The notes beneath the pieces were generated by a model. That model was not told where the DNA came from, ran no database searches, and worked only from the letters and a program-made list of their open reading frames with translations. The position numbers and the translations under genes were made by a program. Below, one piece after another: positions 18,293-27,068 of a stretch of DNA of 64,000 nt (positions are counted from its first letter, which is position 1; each line of letters starts with the position of its first letter). The DNA comes from CAWARU01 sp963784575 (lineage in GTDB: Bacteria; Pseudomonadota; Gammaproteobacteria; UBA6186; Azoamicaceae), in NCBI GenBank assembly GCA_963784575.1, contig CAWARU010000002.1, forward strand, positions 1-64,000. Direction: 5' to 3'.

Positions 18293-20190
18293 GCATGGCC
18301 GTTCCCCTGCGCGTCCTGATCCTGGAGGACGAACCCGCCGACGCCGAGCTGGCGGTGCACGCGCTGCGCCAGGCGGGCTTCCAGCCGGACTGGACGCGCG
18401 TGGACACGGAGAAGGACTACGTCAGGTGCCTGGAGCTCTCGCCCGACGTCATCCTCGCCGATCACCACTTGCCCCAGTTCGACTCGGTCCGGGCGCTGGC
18501 GCGGCTGCGGGAGCGGGGGCTGGACGTGCCGTTCGTCATCGTCTCCGGCGCGATCGGCGAGGACCTGGCCATCGGGCTCCTGGAGCAGGGGGCAGCCGAC
18601 TTCGTGCTCAAGGACCGGCTGGCCCGCCTGGGCCCGGCCGTGCTGAGGGCGCTGGAGCGGAAGCGGCTGCGGGACGAGAAGCGACTGGCCGAGCAGAGGC
18701 TCCTCGCCAGCGAGCGGCGCTTCCGTGCCCTCATCGAGCACAGCTCCGACGGGATCGTCCTCCTCAGCCCGGAGGCCGCGATCTCTTACGCCAGCCCCTC
18801 CACGGCCCGCATCCTGGGCTACGTCCCGGAGGATCTCGCCGGTCGCAACACCTTCGACTTCGTGCATCCCCAAGACATCGCATACATCCGGACGCGGCTC
18901 GAAGACCTGAAGCAGGGCCCCGGCATCGTCGTCTCGGTCATGTTCCGCATGGCGCACAAGGACGCCTCCTGGCGCTGGGTGGAGATGACCGGCACCAACC
19001 TGCTGGCCGAGCCCGACGTGCAGGCCATCGTCATCAACCTCCGGGACGTCACGGAGCGCGAGCGGGCCCTGTGCGAGCTCCAGGAGCAGACCCAGCTCCT
19101 CCAAAACATCCTGGAGAGCATGAGCGAGGGGGTCATCGTCGCCGACCGGAACGAGCGGTTCCGTATCTTCAACGCCGCCGCCCAACGGATGTACGGACAG
19201 GGGGCGGCCGAGGCACACTCCCCCGAGTGGCCCCAGCTCTATCACCTGTACTTGCCGGACGGGGTGACGCCGTTCCCGGCCGACCGGCTCCCCCTGGTGC
19301 GGGCGATCCGGGGCGAATCGACCGCCGAGACGGAGATCCTCGTCCGCCGCTCCCAGGCGGCCGGCAACCTGCTGATGCTGGTCAGCGGCCGACCGATCCG
19401 GGGCGGGACCGGGGACGTGGTCGGCGGGGTGATCGTCTGCCATGACGTCACGGCGCGGCGCCAGGCCCACAAGGCGCTGGCCGAGCGGGCTGAGGAGCTG
19501 GCCCGCTCCAACCGCGAGCTCCAGCAGCTCGCCTATGTCGCCGCTCACGACCTCCAGGAGCCCCTCCGCATGGTCGCCAGCTACGTGGAGCTGGTGGCCG
19601 AGCGGTACAAGGGTCGACTGGATGAGAAGGCCGACAAGTATATCAACTACGCGGTCGAGGGGGCCGACAGGATGAAGGCCCTGGTCGACGCCCTCCGCGG
19701 CTTCCTCGTCCTGACCACCCAGGCGCGACCCTTCGAGCCGGTGGATGCGGCGGCTTCCATCCTCGGGGCGCTCGCCATCCTCCACCAGGTCATCGAGGAG
19801 AGAGAGGCCGTGGTGACCCATGACCCCCTGCCCTCGATCAGGGGCGACCCCGCCCAGATGGTCCTACTCTTCCAGAACCTGATCGGCAACGCGCTGAAGT
19901 TCTGCGACGGCACGCCGCGCGTCCACGTCGCGGCCGAGCGGACCGGTGAGGAGTGGGTCTTCTCGGTGCGCGACAACGGCATCGGCATCGCGCCGGAGTA
20001 CCGGGAGCGGATCTTCCAGATCTTCCAGCGGCTGCACGGGCGGGACAAGTACCCCGGCACGGGGATGGGGCTGGCGATCTGCAAGAAGGTGGTGGAGCGG
20101 CACGGGGGCCGGATCTGGGTCGAATCGCGGCCGGGCCAGGGGAGCACCTTCCTCTTCACCCTCCCGGTCGTGGGCGGGAAACCATCATGA
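18289..20190 (+). CDS. Hybrid receiver-PAS-PAS histidine kinase
   Basis: The 633-residue protein starts with a receiver domain (about 7-125), whose acceptor is Asp58 in VILADHHLPQ, so it receives phosphate as well as giving it. Two PAS domains follow (about 145-255 and 275-390). The HisKA domain has acceptor His420 in VAAHDLQEPLR, and a full HATPase follows with DNGIGIAP and TGMGLAICK. There are no membrane segments. The receiver-first layout is typical of kinases placed downstream of another phosphorelay step. The last 324 bp nearly duplicate the end of the kinase at 13216-14817. Confidence 0.92.
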   Translation: MSMAVPLRVLILEDEPADAELAVHALRQAGFQPDWTRVDTEKDYVRCLELSPDVILADHHLPQFDSVRALARLRERGLDVPFVIVSGAIGEDLAIGLLEQGAADFVLKDRLARLGPAVLRALERKRLRDEKRLAEQRLLASERRFRALIEHSSDGIVLLSPEAAISYASPSTARILGYVPEDLAGRNTFDFVHPQDIAYIRTRLEDLKQGPGIVVSVMFRMAHKDASWRWVEMTGTNLLAEPDVQAIVINLRDVTERERALCELQEQTQLLQNILESMSEGVIVADRNERFRIFNAAAQRMYGQGAAEAHSPEWPQLYHLYLPDGVTPFPADRLPLVRAIRGESTAETEILVRRSQAAGNLLMLVSGRPIRGGTGDVVGGVIVCHDVTARRQAHKALAERAEELARSNRELQQLAYVAAHDLQEPLRMVASYVELVAERYKGRLDEKADKYINYAVEGADRMKALVDALRGFLVLTTQARPFEPVDAAASILGALAILHQVIEEREAVVTHDPLPSIRGDPAQMVLLFQNLIGNALKFCDGTPRVHVAAERTGEEWVFSVRDNGIGIAPEYRERIFQIFQRLHGRDKYPGTGMGLAICKKVVERHGGRIWVESRPGQGSTFLFTLPVVGGKPS

Positions 20191-20277
20191 CCATCAGGGA
20201 ATCCTCGAGGCCACCCGGGTTATTCTCGACTGCCATGTGCCCTGTTTGCGAGAACGTTGCTATAATACAGTGGTCTG

Positions 20278-20328
20278 CGATGACCAGGGACACCCGATGA
20301 CCGGGGACACCCGATGACCAGGGACACC
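20278..20328. repeat. Three tandem 17-bp repeats
   Basis: The unit CGATGACCAGGGACACC occurs three times without spacing (20278-20294, 20295-20311, 20312-20328). The middle copy differs at one base. It lies 90 bp after the kinase stop in the gene-free gap 20191-20939. Function is unknown; it could be a protein-binding array or simple slippage. Confidence 0.8.
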
Positions 20329-20511
20329 ATCGAGGGGCCGGAAAAGACGCGGGGGCGGGTCTGAAACCCATCCCGACCATGCGGCTCTCGCCTTCGGCCC
20401 GGTCGCTGGAATGGTAAGGGGTCCTGATCCGGGACTCATTTTTACCACAACCTTCTTGGATCGGGGTGCTGCTATCATCCCGGCACGAAAGAAACCCATT
20501 GTAGCGCGTTT

Positions 20512-20636
20512 TATTACCCTGGCACCGAAGAAGCTCATACTAACCCGACGCGCCAGCGAGGGGAGTGCCTCAGAGCCCTCGCTGGCGCGTCGGGTTAGTA
20601 TGTGCAAGGATGCGAAACTTTCTTGCCGGGGTAATA
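20512..20636. mobile_element. 121-bp TA-flanked MITE, copy 2
   Basis: The element 20514-20634 is flanked by TA on both sides and matches copy 1 (7264-7384) over its whole length apart from its first base. Here the two ends fit each other slightly better (TTACCCTGGC against TTACCCCGGC). The identity over 13 kb of separation implies recent movement or ongoing gene conversion. It lies between the third kinase and the second stand-alone receiver. Confidence 0.8.
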
Positions 20637-20939
20637 CCGTTGAGTTGCAGGCGGGGCGGGGCCTCCTCTCCTTCTCCCACGGGGAGCGGGGAGAACCCCG
20701 CTTGCGGGGTCGGGCCGGAACGGCCGGATAGGGGATTTGCGGGCCAAGGCACGCAGCTCAGCCCTCATCCGCCCCTGCGGGGCACCTTCTCCCGCGGGGA
20801 GAAGGTATGAGCAGCACGGCCTTTTTTGATAGTTGTTATGCAATGCGCGAGCAAACCGCGCTAAGTCAGGCTTTCCAGCCTGACCTACTTCTTGCCGGGG
20901 TAATATCATGAGCCACGTGCTGGCCGTGGGGGGCGCCCG
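20637..20939. other. Repeat-derived non-coding stretch before the receiver gene
   Basis: No gene is seen. The stretch starts CCGTTGAGTTGCAGG, which resembles the end of the MITE at 5328, and contains two GC palindromes (GGGGAGCGGGGAGAACCCC and CTTCTCCCGCGGGGAGAAG). At 20890-20907 it repeats the right end of the TA-flanked MITE (TTCTTGCCGGGGTAATA). It looks like nested, decayed MITE fragments. Confidence 0.45.
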
Positions 20940-21452
20940 ATGACTACGGGAACAGAGCTGGGGAGACCCATCGAGATCTTGCTGGTGGAAGACAACCCCG
21001 GGGACGTCGATCTGACCCGGGAGGGGCTGGCGGACGGGAAGCTCCGCAACCACCTGCACGTCGCCGGGGATGGCGAGGAGGCGATGGCCTTCTTGCGGCA
21101 GGGGGGGGAGCATGCCGACAAGCCCATGCCCGACCTCATCCTCCTCGACCTGAACCTACCCGGCAAGGACGGTCGGGATGTGCTCACGGAGATCAAGGCC
21201 GACGAGCGGTTGGGGCACATTCCGGTGGTTGTCCTGACCTCCTCCCAGGACGAGGAGGATATCTTGCGGAGCTACCGGCTGCACGCCAACTGCTACATCT
21301 CCAAGCCGATCCGGTTCGGCGAGTTCGTCAAGGTCGTCAAGTCCATCGAGGAATTCTGGTTCACGATCGTCACCCTTCCCGCGACCCCAGCGAGCCAAGG
21401 CGACGACTCAGCCGCGCGAGAGGAACCCCTAGGGGGGGAAATCTCTCCATGA
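20940..21452 (+). CDS. Single-domain response regulator
   Basis: This 170-residue receiver has LLVEDNPGD (about 14-22), phospho-acceptor Asp70 in LILLDLNLPG, a switch Thr in VVLTSSQ and the conserved Lys in YISKPIRF. About 30 residues of unstructured tail follow the domain. It belongs to the same Rcp1-like group as the regulator at 17825 but is clearly diverged from it. The nearest kinase gene is upstream across a 749-bp repeat-rich gap, so the partner is uncertain. A short ORF beginning ATGAGCCACG just upstream is not convincing. Confidence 0.92.
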   Translation: MTTGTELGRPIEILLVEDNPGDVDLTREGLADGKLRNHLHVAGDGEEAMAFLRQGGEHADKPMPDLILLDLNLPGKDGRDVLTEIKADERLGHIPVVVLTSSQDEEDILRSYRLHANCYISKPIRFGEFVKVVKSIEEFWFTIVTLPATPASQGDDSAAREEPLGGEISP

Positions 21453-21489
21453 GTCCGGAGGTGGGGCTGTGAATCATTCCCTTCGGGAG

Positions 21490-21845
21490 CCGTCCTCTGG
21501 GCCGGTGAAAAGTTGGTGTTGACCGCGCTGGAGGGACGGTTTCGAGACGCGTGTTTTTGTTGCGCGCGATGGAAGGACGTCGCGAGCGAGCGATCTTTTC
21601 CCCCCCTTGCGAAGGGGGGGTAGGGGGGGTGATGAGGGAGCCTTGGAAAGCGAAAACGATTCTTCTCGCCTCGCGAGAGGGTTGCGAAAGGACTGAGAGG
21701 GAGAGAGCATGGGAAGACCTTGTGACTGGTCGTGCCACGGCCACCCCCCCTACCCCCCCTTCGCAAGGGGGGGAAAACGGCACAACGAAATCGGGATGAA
21801 AGCGCAGCTTGTGCAAGACCAACTCTTCACCAACCCAGCCGTCCT
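21490..21845. mobile_element. 342-bp MITE, copy B, inverted relative to copy A, with 7-bp target duplication
   Basis: The element spans 21497-21838. It begins CTGGGCCGGTGAAAAGTTGG and ends with the near-complement ACCAACTCTTCACCAACCCA. The 7-mer CCGTCCT lies directly outside both ends (21490-21496 and 21839-21845). Its interior matches copy A (8470-8873) on the opposite strand, including the CCCCCTTGCGAAGGGGG palindromes. It fills most of the gap 21453-21972. Confidence 0.82.
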
Positions 21846-21972
21846 CTCACCTCGGCGTCTGGCCGTGCCATGGACATGTTACCGAGTCCGACTAGACCTC
21901 GACAAGCGAAGCGATCTGAGACCTCAAACTCTGTAAACCATCCTCGGACGAGGCAGGAAGTCGGCCGGAGCG

Positions 21973-24143
21973 TCAACCAACCGTTGGCCTTTTTGCGTTC
22001 CCACGGAACCGCGCTTCTTCGCGCGCGTGATACCAGGTTTCAAATTCCCGGCGAGGCAGCGGCTGACTGAAGAAAAACCCCTGGGCGTGATCGCATCCCA
22101 GGCCGATCAGGGACTCCAAGTCCTCGCTCCCTTCGACCCCCTCGGCAACCACTTGAAGACCCAGATTATGACCCAGCTCAACGATCGCCCGAACAATGCA
22201 CTCACCCCGGTCATTGGCGGCCATGCCGCGCACCAGGCTTTGATCGATCTTCAGCTCATCGACGGGGAGTACGTTGAGGTAGGCGAGCGAGGAGTATCCG
22301 GTCCCGAAGTCGTCGATCGAGATCCGAACCCCCATCTCGCGAATCTGATCCAGGGCGGCTCTCGATCGTTCGGGCTGGGCGACTAACGTGGCCTCGGTGA
22401 TCTCCAGGATAAGTTGCGCGGTCACGAGATTGGCGACCTCCTCCTTCCGGGCCAGGACCTGGAGGAAATCCTGGTCGACCAGGGTGTCGGGAGGCAAGTT
22501 CACTGCCATGGCGAGTTCGATACCTGCGCGATGCCACTCGCAGGATTGGCGGACGGCGGCATCGAGGACCCAGAGAGTCAGCGCCTTCATCAGTCCTGAT
22601 TGTTCCGCCACTGGGATAGTCTCGTCGGGAGAGAGGAGTCCTCTCCAAGGGTGGGGCCATCGGACCAGCGCCTCGACACCATCGACCCGCATGGTCCGGA
22701 GGTCGATCTTCGGTTGGAAGTAGAGCAGCAACTGGTCGGTCTCGATCGCCTTGCGGAGCTCGTGCATCAAGTCAAGACGGCCTGAGAGGTCGCCGCTTCC
22801 CTCGGCATAGACGAGGTGGCCGCCATGGGTCCGCTTCGCCTGGTACATGGCGATGTCCGCACGCTGGAGGAGGACTTCCCAAGCCCGGCCGTGCTCGGGG
22901 TAAAGCGCGATGCCGATGCTGGCGCCGATGTCCAGCCAATGGTTGTTGATCAGCATGGGGGTCCTGAGGCTCTTCTGGATCTTCTTCGAGACCAGAATGG
23001 CTTCCTCGGCGGTGGCGCCCGGCAAGAGGATGGCGAACTCGTCTCCACCCAGGCGTGCCACGGTGTCCGTCTTCCGCACGGCCGCCCGCAATTTCGGGCT
23101 CAACCGCTGCAAGAGCACGTCTCCGGAGTGGTGCCCCAGGGAATCATTGATGATCTTGAATTGATCGAGATCGAGGAGCAGGAACGCGAACCTTGTGTTC
23201 TCGGCTCTGTCCTGCGCGATCAAGTGGTTCATGCGCCGCTCGATGACTGCGCGATTGCATAAGTCGGTCAGCGCATCGTGGGATGCCTGATATTCCAGAT
23301 CTTGCTCGGCTCGCCACCGAGCGGTGACATCGGTGACGATGGCGAACTTGGTCCATCGGCCTGCGAGCTGGAGCGTGACGCCCGTCATCTCGACGTGGAG
23401 GATGCCTCCGTCTTTCTTACGATGCTGGATGCAGAGTGGCGCGAGCTGCTGAGCTGGAAGCAGCCATTCCCGGATCGTCGGGATCGCTTCGGGAGGAACC
23501 AGATCGAGTACTCTCAGGTTCAAGAACTCGGCTTCCGAATAGCCGTAGAGTTGGGTGGCAGCCGGGTTGACCGCAAGGAACCTGAGATCCTCGGTGTCTA
23601 ATTCTAAGACCCACATCGGATGCGGGCCCATCTTGAAGAGCAAGCGATAACGCTCCTCCGACTCGCGCAGGGCTTCCTCGACGCGCTTCCGCTCGATGGC
23701 CTGCATCAAGCGTGTCAGCAATTCGCCGCCGGTGAACTGCTTGAGAAGATAGTCCTGCCCCCCGCGCGGGTCGTCATGATCGCGAGATCGAGATCATCGC
23801 GGCCGGTGAGGACCACGATCGGGGTGTACGGAGAGCTTTCCCGTACCCGGCGAAATGTCTCGAAGCCATCGCTATCGGGCAGAGACAAGTCCAGCAAGAC
23901 CAAGTCGAAGTTCTCATGGGATAGGCATGCCAACCCGCTCGCCAGTCGATCACTTTGTGTGATCTTGAAGCGGCCCGGCTCGGAATTCATCAGGCAGTCG
24001 CAGACGAGAAAAGCGTCGCCCTCGTTGTCCTCGATGAGGAGCACCGAAAACACCGCGTGCTGCTCTGGCTCTCGAGGGCCCGCGTCAGGTGGTTCACACG
24101 ATGCACCGCTGGTCACCTGAGCTGAAACAACCATGATTCCCAC
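21973..24143 (-). CDS. Receiver-PAS-GGDEF-EAL cyclic-di-GMP protein, frameshifted
   Basis: The protein should link a phosphorelay to cyclic-di-GMP turnover. An N-terminal receiver (acceptor Asp in LVLLDLSLPDSDG) is followed by a PAS domain (SEERYRLLFKMGPHPMWV), a GGDEF domain with an intact GGDEFAILL signature, and an EAL domain. The EAL domain has EALVRWPHP, MAVNLPP, LILEITEA, DDFGTGYSSL, LKIDQSLV and VVAEGVE, so phosphodiesterase residues look complete. The frame breaks in a C6 run at 23758-23763. One added base joins TTRAGG to QDYLLKQF, for about 720 residues. Read separately, the two pieces would be a receiver with an odd tail and a PAS-GGDEF-EAL protein. It faces the Kai/kinase cluster. 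Confidence 0.85.
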
Positions 24144-24397
24144 CTTGGAAAAGAATCATCCGCCGCAGACGGTCGGGGCAGATTCTATTGCCACTTATGG
24201 TCTCGGCTCTGAGTCCACGTGCGTCCATTACCGAAAAGCTGGACATTCTCAGATGCGGCGGACAGGCGCAGACAGTTTCACCAGTGGACACAACGACAGC
24301 AAGTGGGTCGCAGCTCACGTATTGCATTGAGGCTGCTGCCGATCTACTCGCCGACGTTGAGAAGCAAACCGTCCGCTCTGTCCACCAGGCTCAGCGG
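24144..24397. other. Gap without recognisable gene
   Basis: Only short overlapping frames with no domain character occur on both strands. No repeat ends were recognised. It separates two minus-strand genes and may hold the promoter of the cyclic-di-GMP gene. Confidence 0.4.
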
Positions 24398-24892
24398 TCA
24401 GGGCGAGAAATTCCCCGAGCAGTCAACCATTCTGAAGCGGTTGCACTCGCGGCGATCCCCGTGCCGTCGGTCGGATTTCCGACGTTCGGATCGCGGTCCT
24501 GTTCTCGTATCACCTTCGCTGTGGCGCCGGTCATAGGCTCGTCGTCCCACTACGTAGATGACGATTTCCTCCTTCTGACCCGGATCAGGAGAGGTGTGAA
24601 CACGGGGCACACCCGATGTGTCGAGAGGCCCTCCATAATAGAGGCCGGCAGGAATCTGATAGACAACGTCCTTGATTTTCACGAAGACTTTATCACCAAC
24701 GGCAATTGTTAGCGTTCCTTCCGCCGTCGAGAGTTTCGTGAACGCCTCGAGGTCCTCGATAGCCTGATTGAGATCGAGATTGTGCCACTCGTCCTCTGCC
24801 CAGCCGGCACACCGCCCGAGTTCTTGGCGGAGCAGCTCGCAGGCCTCGGGAAGCGATCTCCCCTTGGCTCGAATCTCGGAAAAGCCGCTGTC
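24398..24892 (-). CDS. Unrecognised protein, 5' end cut off at the junction
   Basis: I do not recognise this family. The reading frame is open from the seam to the stop at 24398. It includes DSGFSEIRAKGRSLPEAC, an acidic stretch with WAEDEWHNLDLNQAIEDLE, a beta-rich core with TLTIAVGDKVFVKIKDVVYQ, and a C terminus full of Arg (RRSERRKSDRRHGDRREC-like). Codon use and base content match the GC-rich part. An internal methionine at 24682 is not the likely start, because coding character continues upstream to the seam. The missing N terminus is a direct consequence of the join. Confidence 0.5.
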   Translation of the reverse strand, partial: DSGFSEIRAKGRSLPEACELLRQELGRCAGWAEDEWHNLDLNQAIEDLEAFTKLSTAEGTLTIAVGDKVFVKIKDVVYQIPAGLYYGGPLDTSGVPRVHTSPDPGQKEEIVIYVVGRRAYDRRHSEGDTRTGPRSERRKSDRRHGDRRECNRFRMVDCSGNFSP

Positions 24893-24897
24893 AATGC
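24889..24897. other. Junction of two unrelated genomes
   Basis: Base composition switches from GC-rich to AT-rich within a few bases here. To the left, a leftward gene loses its 5' part. To the right, a rightward Sel1 gene is open from the seam with no start codon in sight. No transposon end, tRNA or integrase gene is present at the join. Confidence 0.85.
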
Positions 24898-26556
24898 TAT
24901 TATTATGGGATAAAAGATATTTGCCCTATCGATAAGCAAAAAGCACTGTTCTTATTTGAAAAAGCAGCAGACCAAGGAGATAAATTTGCATGCATTTTTA
25001 TCGGTACATTTTATGAACAAGGTTTATGCTCTTATGAAAAAAATCTAGAAAGAGCTGTAGAATATTATCTAAAAGTCGCACCAAAACCAATAGCATTATA
25101 TCGGCTTCTAAAGCTTGCCCAGAAAGGCGTGAAAATTCCGGACCAAAGGGCAATCTTAAAATTATGCCAGGAGAAAGTACAATTGGAAGCAGGGGAGGAG
25201 ATATATCCCAACCAGGCAAAATTGATGCTTGCCATGAGCAGAAGTTTCGAAACTGGTCAAGTGTTCGAGCAGGATCTATCTGCTGCCGAAGATCTCTTAA
25301 AAAAGCTTGATATGGAAGCAGAGCATAATCCCGAAATCGCCTATCTTTTGGCAGTTCATCTGCTCACAGAGACTGTTACATTTAAAAACATCAAACATGC
25401 CATCGAATTGCTGAATAAAGCCATAGAGTTGCATTCTACTCAAGCTGCACTTTTACTGGCTGCAATTTATTTGAAAGGCTTGCATGGTATTCCAGTAGAC
25501 GCAGACAAAGCTTTCAGAATTGTATCTATGCCGCAATTGGAAGATACTCCTGAAGCGCAATTCATGCTCGGTCTATGCTACTATGAAAATAGACATCGAT
25601 GCGACGCAGATGGTAAAAAAGGCCTCGATTTAATGAGTGAAGCGGCAAAGAATGGCTGTTCAGATGCGCAATATTTTCTTGAAATTCATCGTCTCATGAA
25701 TGAACACAAGGCATCCAATTTTAGTTTCATTGCAAGAATATGGTGCGAAGAAGGTTCTTTAAAATCTGAGGCAGCATTATCAGCATTGGCTAGAGCGTAT
25801 GAATTGGGAGATGCAAAGCAGGGGATAGAACAAAACATCTCGCTCGCTTTGGAATTCTATCATTGTGCGATGCGACTGGGATCATTAGCTGCAGAATGTA
25901 AAATTGGAATCCTTCTGCAACAGGGATTAGGTGTAAAACAAGATTCTGAAGCAGCATTCCAACGCTTCCAGAGTTTAGCCAATAAAAAACACCCTGAAGG
26001 CACTTTCAGATTGGGTGCTTGTTTTGCAAGTGGTAATGGTGTCGCAAGAGACTCGAAACATGCCTTTGAACTGTATGAGCAAGCAGCTTTATTAGATGAA
26101 CCCAGAGCATTATGCATACTCGGACAAGCCCATCAATTTGGCGTGCAAGGCTATACAAAAGATGCAAGGAAAGCCTTTGGCTGCTTCCTAAAAGCAGCAA
26201 CTTTGCAACATGGCGCGGCTTACAATTTATTAGCCAAATGCTATGAAGAAGGCATTGGTATTGATGAATGTCTTAAAACGAATAAATTGCTGCGCTACAA
26301 ACTTGCTTATCAAGCGTATTGTAAAGCAGCATCTGCAGGTGTTGAAGGAATTGAAGATTCTGTTGAGCGCGCTAATTCGCTCTGGCAGCAGGAATTGTTG
26401 CAGGCATTGTTAATTTCATTGACAGCACCTCCAGTTCAATTGCTGCTCTTTACAGGGCAGGGTACCGGGCCCACAAATCTGATGAATCCCTCTCATGATT
26501 TTGCAGAGGGTGAGGATGATATGAATAATAATAATGCGAGTAGCCCAAAGCCCTAA
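24889..26556 (+). CDS. Sel1-repeat protein, 5' end cut off at the junction
   Basis: The frame is open from the seam, beginning CYYYGIKDICPIDKQKALF and continuing EKAADQGDKFACIFIGTFYE, which is already mid-repeat. Sel1-like repeats of about 36 residues (pattern A..LG..Y..G......KA...Y..AA..G) cover most of the protein, interrupted by a helical middle. The final about 45 residues are disordered (GPTNLMNPS..., NNNNASS). In Legionella-type bacteria such proteins act as scaffolds and are often host-interaction proteins (family knowledge). Methionine 25129 is not the real start. Confidence 0.8.
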   Translation, partial: CQCYYYGIKDICPIDKQKALFLFEKAADQGDKFACIFIGTFYEQGLCSYEKNLERAVEYYLKVAPKPIALYRLLKLAQKGVKIPDQRAILKLCQEKVQLEAGEEIYPNQAKLMLAMSRSFETGQVFEQDLSAAEDLLKKLDMEAEHNPEIAYLLAVHLLTETVTFKNIKHAIELLNKAIELHSTQAALLLAAIYLKGLHGIPVDADKAFRIVSMPQLEDTPEAQFMLGLCYYENRHRCDADGKKGLDLMSEAAKNGCSDAQYFLEIHRLMNEHKASNFSFIARIWCEEGSLKSEAALSALARAYELGDAKQGIEQNISLALEFYHCAMRLGSLAAECKIGILLQQGLGVKQDSEAAFQRFQSLANKKHPEGTFRLGACFASGNGVARDSKHAFELYEQAALLDEPRALCILGQAHQFGVQGYTKDARKAFGCFLKAATLQHGAAYNLLAKCYEEGIGIDECLKTNKLLRYKLAYQAYCKAASAGVEGIEDSVERANSLWQQELLQALLISLTAPPVQLLLFTGQGTGPTNLMNPSHDFAEGEDDMNNNNASSPKP

Positions 26557-26633
26557 TAATAAATTGTACTTCTAACTTTACCTTGAATGATAAATCAAAA
26601 AAATGTAAAATATCAAGTTATAAGGAGAATAAA

Positions 26634-26984
26634 ATGAATGAGCAATTACTGACTGCTGCCAAGGAAAATGATCTCAAAAAATTGGAAGAAGCACTTGGAA
26701 AGGGTGCCGATCTAGGGTATCAAAATGGCGAGAGTGAAACTGCTTTTTCAATCGCTCTCGAAAAAGGGCATCAATCCATCATCGAATATTTGGTTGATTA
26801 TTTCGCAAAAAATTTGGAAATCTTTGCTCGTGTGCGTGAAAAGACTTTGAAGGTTGTTATTCACTTGTCCCGGGATTCCTCGGTCATGACATTATTTATT
26901 AGAAAAATTCCGGGTACACAGCCATATTTTGAGAAATTAATCATGGTTGCAAGAGCAATGCTAGGGAACTCCATGACCAGATAG
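26634..26984 (+). CDS. Short ankyrin-repeat-like protein
   Basis: The 116-residue protein begins MNEQLLTAAKENDLKKLEEA and GKGADLGYQ, a clear ankyrin helix pair, followed by a second partial repeat (TAFSIALEKGHQSIIEYLVDY). The second half is helical and unassigned. ATG 26634 has a strong AAGGAG upstream at proper spacing, so I prefer it over TTG 26583. It follows the Sel1 gene by 77 bp on the same strand, and a strong hairpin begins at its stop codon. Function unknown; it could bind a host or bacterial partner. Confidence 0.65.
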   Translation: MNEQLLTAAKENDLKKLEEALGKGADLGYQNGESETAFSIALEKGHQSIIEYLVDYFAKNLEIFARVREKTLKVVIHLSRDSSVMTLFIRKIPGTQPYFEKLIMVARAMLGNSMTR

Positions 26985-27012
26985 GTGTGATTATTGTGAT
27001 AATCACACCTAT
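26981..27012. terminator. Perfect 14-bp hairpin at the end of the ankyrin gene
   Basis: ATAGGTGTGATTAT (26981-26994) and its exact complement (26999-27012) enclose the loop TGTG. It starts at the stop codon of the ankyrin gene and lies between convergent genes, so it may terminate both. There is no T-run after it on the plus strand. Confidence 0.55.
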
Positions 27013-27068
27013 TAATGACCTACTGAAAGTCGAGTCATACAAAATTTTTTATTAACGATCATCTATAA

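Noticed and set aside
15809..19821. Long minus-strand frames opposite the second and third kinase genes
   Set aside because: Shadows; they even mirror the duplicated PAS sequence, which shows that they follow the coding strand.
24889..24897. Natural horizontal transfer at the composition break
   Set aside because: Both flanking genes are truncated at one point and there is no integrase, tRNA or repeat; a chimera is simpler.
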